From Flavobacterium sp. UBA2787 (lineage in GTDB: Bacteria > Bacteroidota > Bacteroidia > Flavobacteriales > Flavobacteriaceae): 64,000 nucleotides of DNA. The DNA lies in NCBI GenBank assembly GCA_002352205.1, contig DEHZ01000002.1, positions 124,001 to 188,000 on the forward strand, read 5' to 3'. Under the pieces are notes generated by a model that was not told the DNA's origin, did not search any database, and saw only the letters and a program-made list of their open reading frames with translations. The position numbers were made by a program, and so were the translations under genes. Numbering within the stretch: position 1 is the stretch's first letter; every line of letters starts with the position of its first letter. Positions 61,082 to 64,000 of the stretch are shown one piece after another.

Positions 61082-63394
61082 TTATTGTTTAATAATTTTA
61101 TTGACTAGTTTTTGATTCGATGTAGTAATCACTTCAACCAAATAAATTCCACTATTGAAATTATTAACATCAACCGAAGTTGAATTTAAATTCAAATTTT
61201 CTTTGTAATAAATTCTTTTTCCAACCATATCAAAAATCGAAATTCGTTGAATAGAATCATTTCCATTTAGTTTTATTTGAAAAGAATCTTTCACGGGATT
61301 AGGATACAAAACCACTGTTGAAACAGAAAAATCCGCAACCGATAAATTTTCTACAAACTCAGTTTCTATGGTGTTAGTTATGATTGGCGGATTGTAATCA
61401 AAATAAATTTCTGCCGTGTTTTCAATTACATCGCCAAGAGCAAATCCAGGTTTTGGTTTGATTTTGAAATGAATAAAACCATGACTTAATTCTGCATCTT
61501 CAATAGTTGGTGGTAAATCAATATCTAAGAAATTCCAAACCAATTGATTATCAGTTCTTCTTACATTATACTGATGACTGGCGTTTAGCATTTCAAAAGT
61601 CGTTTCATCTAAACTGTTTTCCAATGTATCTTCAATTCGAATAAATTCTGCAGCGGCTGTTCCGGTATTTTCAAAACGAATGGTGTAATATAAATAATCG
61701 TCAGCTGTAAAATCGGCAAACACAATTTTCCCACCATGCGATTCATTTTTGTCGTTTGGGTCATACGAACCAATCACAATCTGAGAAAGTGTAGAAATGT
61801 TATTGGCTAAATTAACCTCATTTTCAATCGCTTCAATAGAAACAGAGTTGGTCAAAATATCACCTAAATTTACTGTTGGAATGGTTGGCACTTGCATCGT
61901 AACATTTACATAACGAGTTTCAAATGGAGTCAAATCCGAATAACTATAATCAAATCCTTCAGCAGTTGATACAATGCTAATTTCTGAAACAGAAATAATA
62001 GTGACATCATTATCTTTTGTAAAACTTATATTTCCGAATGGAACAGTTGTATAACTATTGTTTTTGATAGCAATAGTGTTTGTGTAAGTAAATCCGGGTC
62101 TTGGTTGCGAATTGGCAAATAGCGTAACACTTACATCGGCATACGGTTGAGTTATAGTAATAGGAAAATAATAGGTTGAAGTACCACTTCCTATCGGAGC
62201 AGTTATATCCGAATAAGTTGTGGTGGATGAAAAATAAGCAGAAAAAGCTTCGTTTACTTCAAAACTAAAGTGGTAATTGTTATCGGGATTAGGTTCAAAA
62301 ATTGTAAAATTACCATTTCCGGAATTTCCATAAATAGTTTCTCCTGAATCATTTATTTCATAAACAAATGAACCGCTGTTAAATAGTATTTCATCTCCCT
62401 CTTTTATACCATTATTATTTTCGTCAACAAATGCAATTAAATTTAATTGTTCCGGACATTGACCGTTGTTGGTGCAATCCATTAAACAAAACTCTAATGG
62501 AACTGACCATTCACTTACTTGAAAATCTCCAGGCACACCAAAACAAACTGTTCTAACATAAAAAGAATAACATGTATTTTGGGTTAATCCGGTAACTGTA
62601 AATGAATTTAACTGAGAAACAATAGTAGTATTTTGATCGGGTTGTTGTCCAACTGGAACGATTGAAATTTGCCAATAGGAATTACTACTATTAGGTTCAG
62701 AAGACCAATTAATTGTAGCAGAAGTATCAGTAACGTTTGAAAGTGTTAATTGAATAGGAGCAGAGCAGAATTGATTACAATTGTTTGTGTTTAAAGTAAG
62801 GGTTGTTATTGCGAAACAACCTGTAAAAAAATCTTCTACCCGTGCAAATAAAATTTGAACTGGAAATTGCATTGGAGCATATATGTCATTTGGAATTGCA
62901 TTAGAATTAAATTCTGCATCACTTAATGTTTCATGGAAACTTACAGTTAATGAGGATGCACCGTTAGTAATTTGAGGAATAGCTTCTTCTAAACTATAAA
63001 TAGCTAATTCCATTGGATCACACCAAAAAAGAGCAGCTGCCAATGGTAAAGGTGTTTGATTTACTAACAATTCAAAAGAGGTAAATTCAACCTCACTTGT
63101 TTCAATATTTTCTACTCTAACATAAATTGTTTGCGGATTATTAATGTTCATGAAGGAAGATGAATTCGGAATGGAAGTAGCATTATTCTCTGCATCTAAC
63201 TGCGTTTCATGATAAGTAACAGTATAGTCATTTGGATTTGAAACACTACTTAAAATTACTGATTGATTTATAGTTAAATCAAATACTGCTGCTCCGCCTA
63301 GACCACATGCAGTTAAATCGGGAGGCGTTGTAATTTGAGCAAAAAATGAATTCGATACTAAAAGAAGAAAAAGAAAAAGTAAAGTTTTTTTCAT
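61082..63394 (-). CDS. T9SS type A surface protein, third paralogue (without the choice-of-anchor L domain)
   Basis: This 770-residue protein has a signal peptide (MKKTLLFLFLLLVSNSFFAQ), an N-terminal domain like that of the 57921 gene (VTYHETQLDAENNATSIPN), an FN3-like module (CSAPIQLTLSNVTDTSATINW), then directly a segment with LIAFVDENNNGIKEGDEILF, the SYDPNDKNESHGGK domain near residue 540 and the type A tail (LYPNPVKDSFQIKLNG). Compared with its neighbours the choice-of-anchor L domain is absent. It is the first of the three paralogues in transcription order and has its own promoter. Confidence 0.87.
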   Translation of the reverse strand: MKKTLLFLFLLLVSNSFFAQITTPPDLTACGLGGAAVFDLTINQSVILSSVSNPNDYTVTYHETQLDAENNATSIPNSSSFMNINNPQTIYVRVENIETSEVEFTSFELLVNQTPLPLAAALFWCDPMELAIYSLEEAIPQITNGASSLTVSFHETLSDAEFNSNAIPNDIYAPMQFPVQILFARVEDFFTGCFAITTLTLNTNNCNQFCSAPIQLTLSNVTDTSATINWSSEPNSSNSYWQISIVPVGQQPDQNTTIVSQLNSFTVTGLTQNTCYSFYVRTVCFGVPGDFQVSEWSVPLEFCLMDCTNNGQCPEQLNLIAFVDENNNGIKEGDEILFNSGSFVYEINDSGETIYGNSGNGNFTIFEPNPDNNYHFSFEVNEAFSAYFSSTTTYSDITAPIGSGTSTYYFPITITQPYADVSVTLFANSQPRPGFTYTNTIAIKNNSYTTVPFGNISFTKDNDVTIISVSEISIVSTAEGFDYSYSDLTPFETRYVNVTMQVPTIPTVNLGDILTNSVSIEAIENEVNLANNISTLSQIVIGSYDPNDKNESHGGKIVFADFTADDYLYYTIRFENTGTAAAEFIRIEDTLENSLDETTFEMLNASHQYNVRRTDNQLVWNFLDIDLPPTIEDAELSHGFIHFKIKPKPGFALGDVIENTAEIYFDYNPPIITNTIETEFVENLSVADFSVSTVVLYPNPVKDSFQIKLNGNDSIQRISIFDMVGKRIYYKENLNLNSTSVDVNNFNSGIYLVEVITTSNQKLVNKIIKQ

Positions 63395-63413
63395 CGTATT
63401 GGTTTTGGTTAAT

Positions 63414-63421
63414 CAAATATA
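63414..63421 (-). promoter_or_regulatory. Putative -7 box (TATATTTG) of the third paralogue
   Basis: Exact TAnnTTTG match 19 bp before the ATG at 63394, in a region homologous to that around 60997. Confidence 0.55.
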
Positions 63422-63473
63422 ATTGATTTTTAGACAATTATAATTATGGGAATGAGAATTCTTCAGGTTTGAA

Positions 63474-64000
63474 CTAGAATTTGTTGACACTCTCACTCAC
63501 AATAAACCCGCTCGTCCACGCATTTTGAAAATTAAACCCACCCGTAATAGCATCAATATTCACAATTTCTCCTGCAAAAAATACTTTTGGTAGTAATTTG
63601 CTTTCCATTGTTTTAAAATTAATTTCTTTTAAATCGATTCCTCCTGCTGTGACAAATTCTTCTTTAAAAGTGCTTTTTCCATTTACTTGAAATTTTCCAT
63701 TGGTGAGTTGTAAAGCTAAATTTTGGAGTTGTTTTTTAGACAAATCTGCCCATTTTGTTTCCATTGAAATTTCGGAAGCTAGAACCAAACTTTCCCATAA
63801 TCGATTTGGGAAATCAAAAGGGGATTTTTTAGCTACTACTTTTTTGGCGTGTTCCAATTTGAGTTCTTTCAATTGGTTTTCAGTTTCTTCAAAAGTGGAA
63901 TCGTTGAGCCAATTAACTTCCAAAATAAATTGATAATTTTTATCAAATAACTCTCGAGCTCCCCAAGCGGAAAGTCGCAAAATTCCCGGACCACTCATTC
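63474..64000 (-). CDS. HI0933-type (BaiN-like) NAD(P)/FAD-dependent flavoprotein, C-terminal part
   Basis: The frame is open to the right edge, so the N-terminal FAD-binding half is missing. The 175 visible residues match the C-terminus of the HI0933/YhiN/BaiN flavoprotein family: SGPGILRLSAWGARELF, then EFVTAGGIDLKEINFKTMESKLLPKVFFAGEIVNIDAITGGFNFQNAWTSGFIVSE. In full-length members the ATG-like Met at the edge is internal (the family reads GISGPAILQLS). The protein probably reduces or oxidises a small molecule with FAD; its substrate is not known. Confidence 0.9.
   Translation of the reverse strand, partial: MSGPGILRLSAWGARELFDKNYQFILEVNWLNDSTFEETENQLKELKLEHAKKVVAKKSPFDFPNRLWESLVLASEISMETKWADLSKKQLQNLALQLTNGKFQVNGKSTFKEEFVTAGGIDLKEINFKTMESKLLPKVFFAGEIVNIDAITGGFNFQNAWTSGFIVSESVNKF

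Overview
The window reads as one contiguous piece of a low-GC chromosome from a member of the Flavobacteriaceae (phylum Bacteroidota), probably Flavobacterium or a close relative. The signs are: many secreted proteins with type IX secretion (T9SS) C-terminal sorting domains, both type A (PNPxxD ... GxYxVxV) and type B (gliding-motility CHU_C domain); promoter boxes of the Bacteroidota form TAnnTTTG; a ribosomal protein S16 with a long acidic tail; a DNA polymerase III alpha subunit fused to its own proofreading exonuclease; and a mevalonate-pathway cluster. There is no rRNA operon, CRISPR array, transposase or phage gene. Two tRNA genes (Asp-GTC and Leu-TAG) are present.

Layout. 1-1.8 kb: partial DUF3050 gene and a glutaryl-CoA dehydrogenase-like gene, both on the minus strand. 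2.0-11 kb: three plus-strand surface proteins (a 2131-residue beta-helix giant, a YadA-head-like protein and a CHU_C protein) ending at a strong terminator. 11-20 kb: housekeeping genes (TPR protein, TrmN6-like methylase, rimM, rpsP, DUF6252 lipoprotein, RNA-binding protein, dnaE, trxA). 20-26 kb: a TPR histidine kinase with a LytTR regulator, divergent from a 1000-residue protein with about forty 17-residue repeats and an S74 chaperone tail. 26-34 kb: SDR, DUF58, tRNA-Asp, a candidate small RNA, pseudouridine synthases, TspO, mevalonate decarboxylase/kinase, UbiA prenyltransferase and an NTF2-like protein. 34-43 kb: Dcp peptidase, a CHU_C surface protein, and an outer-membrane barrel/OmpA pair behind a long leader. 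43-55 kb: mixed metabolic and envelope genes with intergenic repeats. 55-63.4 kb: three paralogous T9SS surface proteins. The right edge is a partial HI0933-type flavoprotein.

The secreted proteins, OMP/OmpA pair and lipoproteins form a large cell-surface programme. The mevalonate genes and UbiA form an isoprenoid block.

The most notable signals are two tandem repeats that control coding frame: an exact 11-bp duplication that breaks a T9SS surface gene at 57260-57281, and a GTTTCAA heptamer array inside a glycosyltransferase at 52773-52806. Others are a compact three-hairpin candidate small RNA at 28283-28357, a structured dispersed repeat (45446 and 54656) whose stem arms co-vary, and a 135-bp tandem repeat at 43540. 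All assignments come from reading the sequence; no database search was run.
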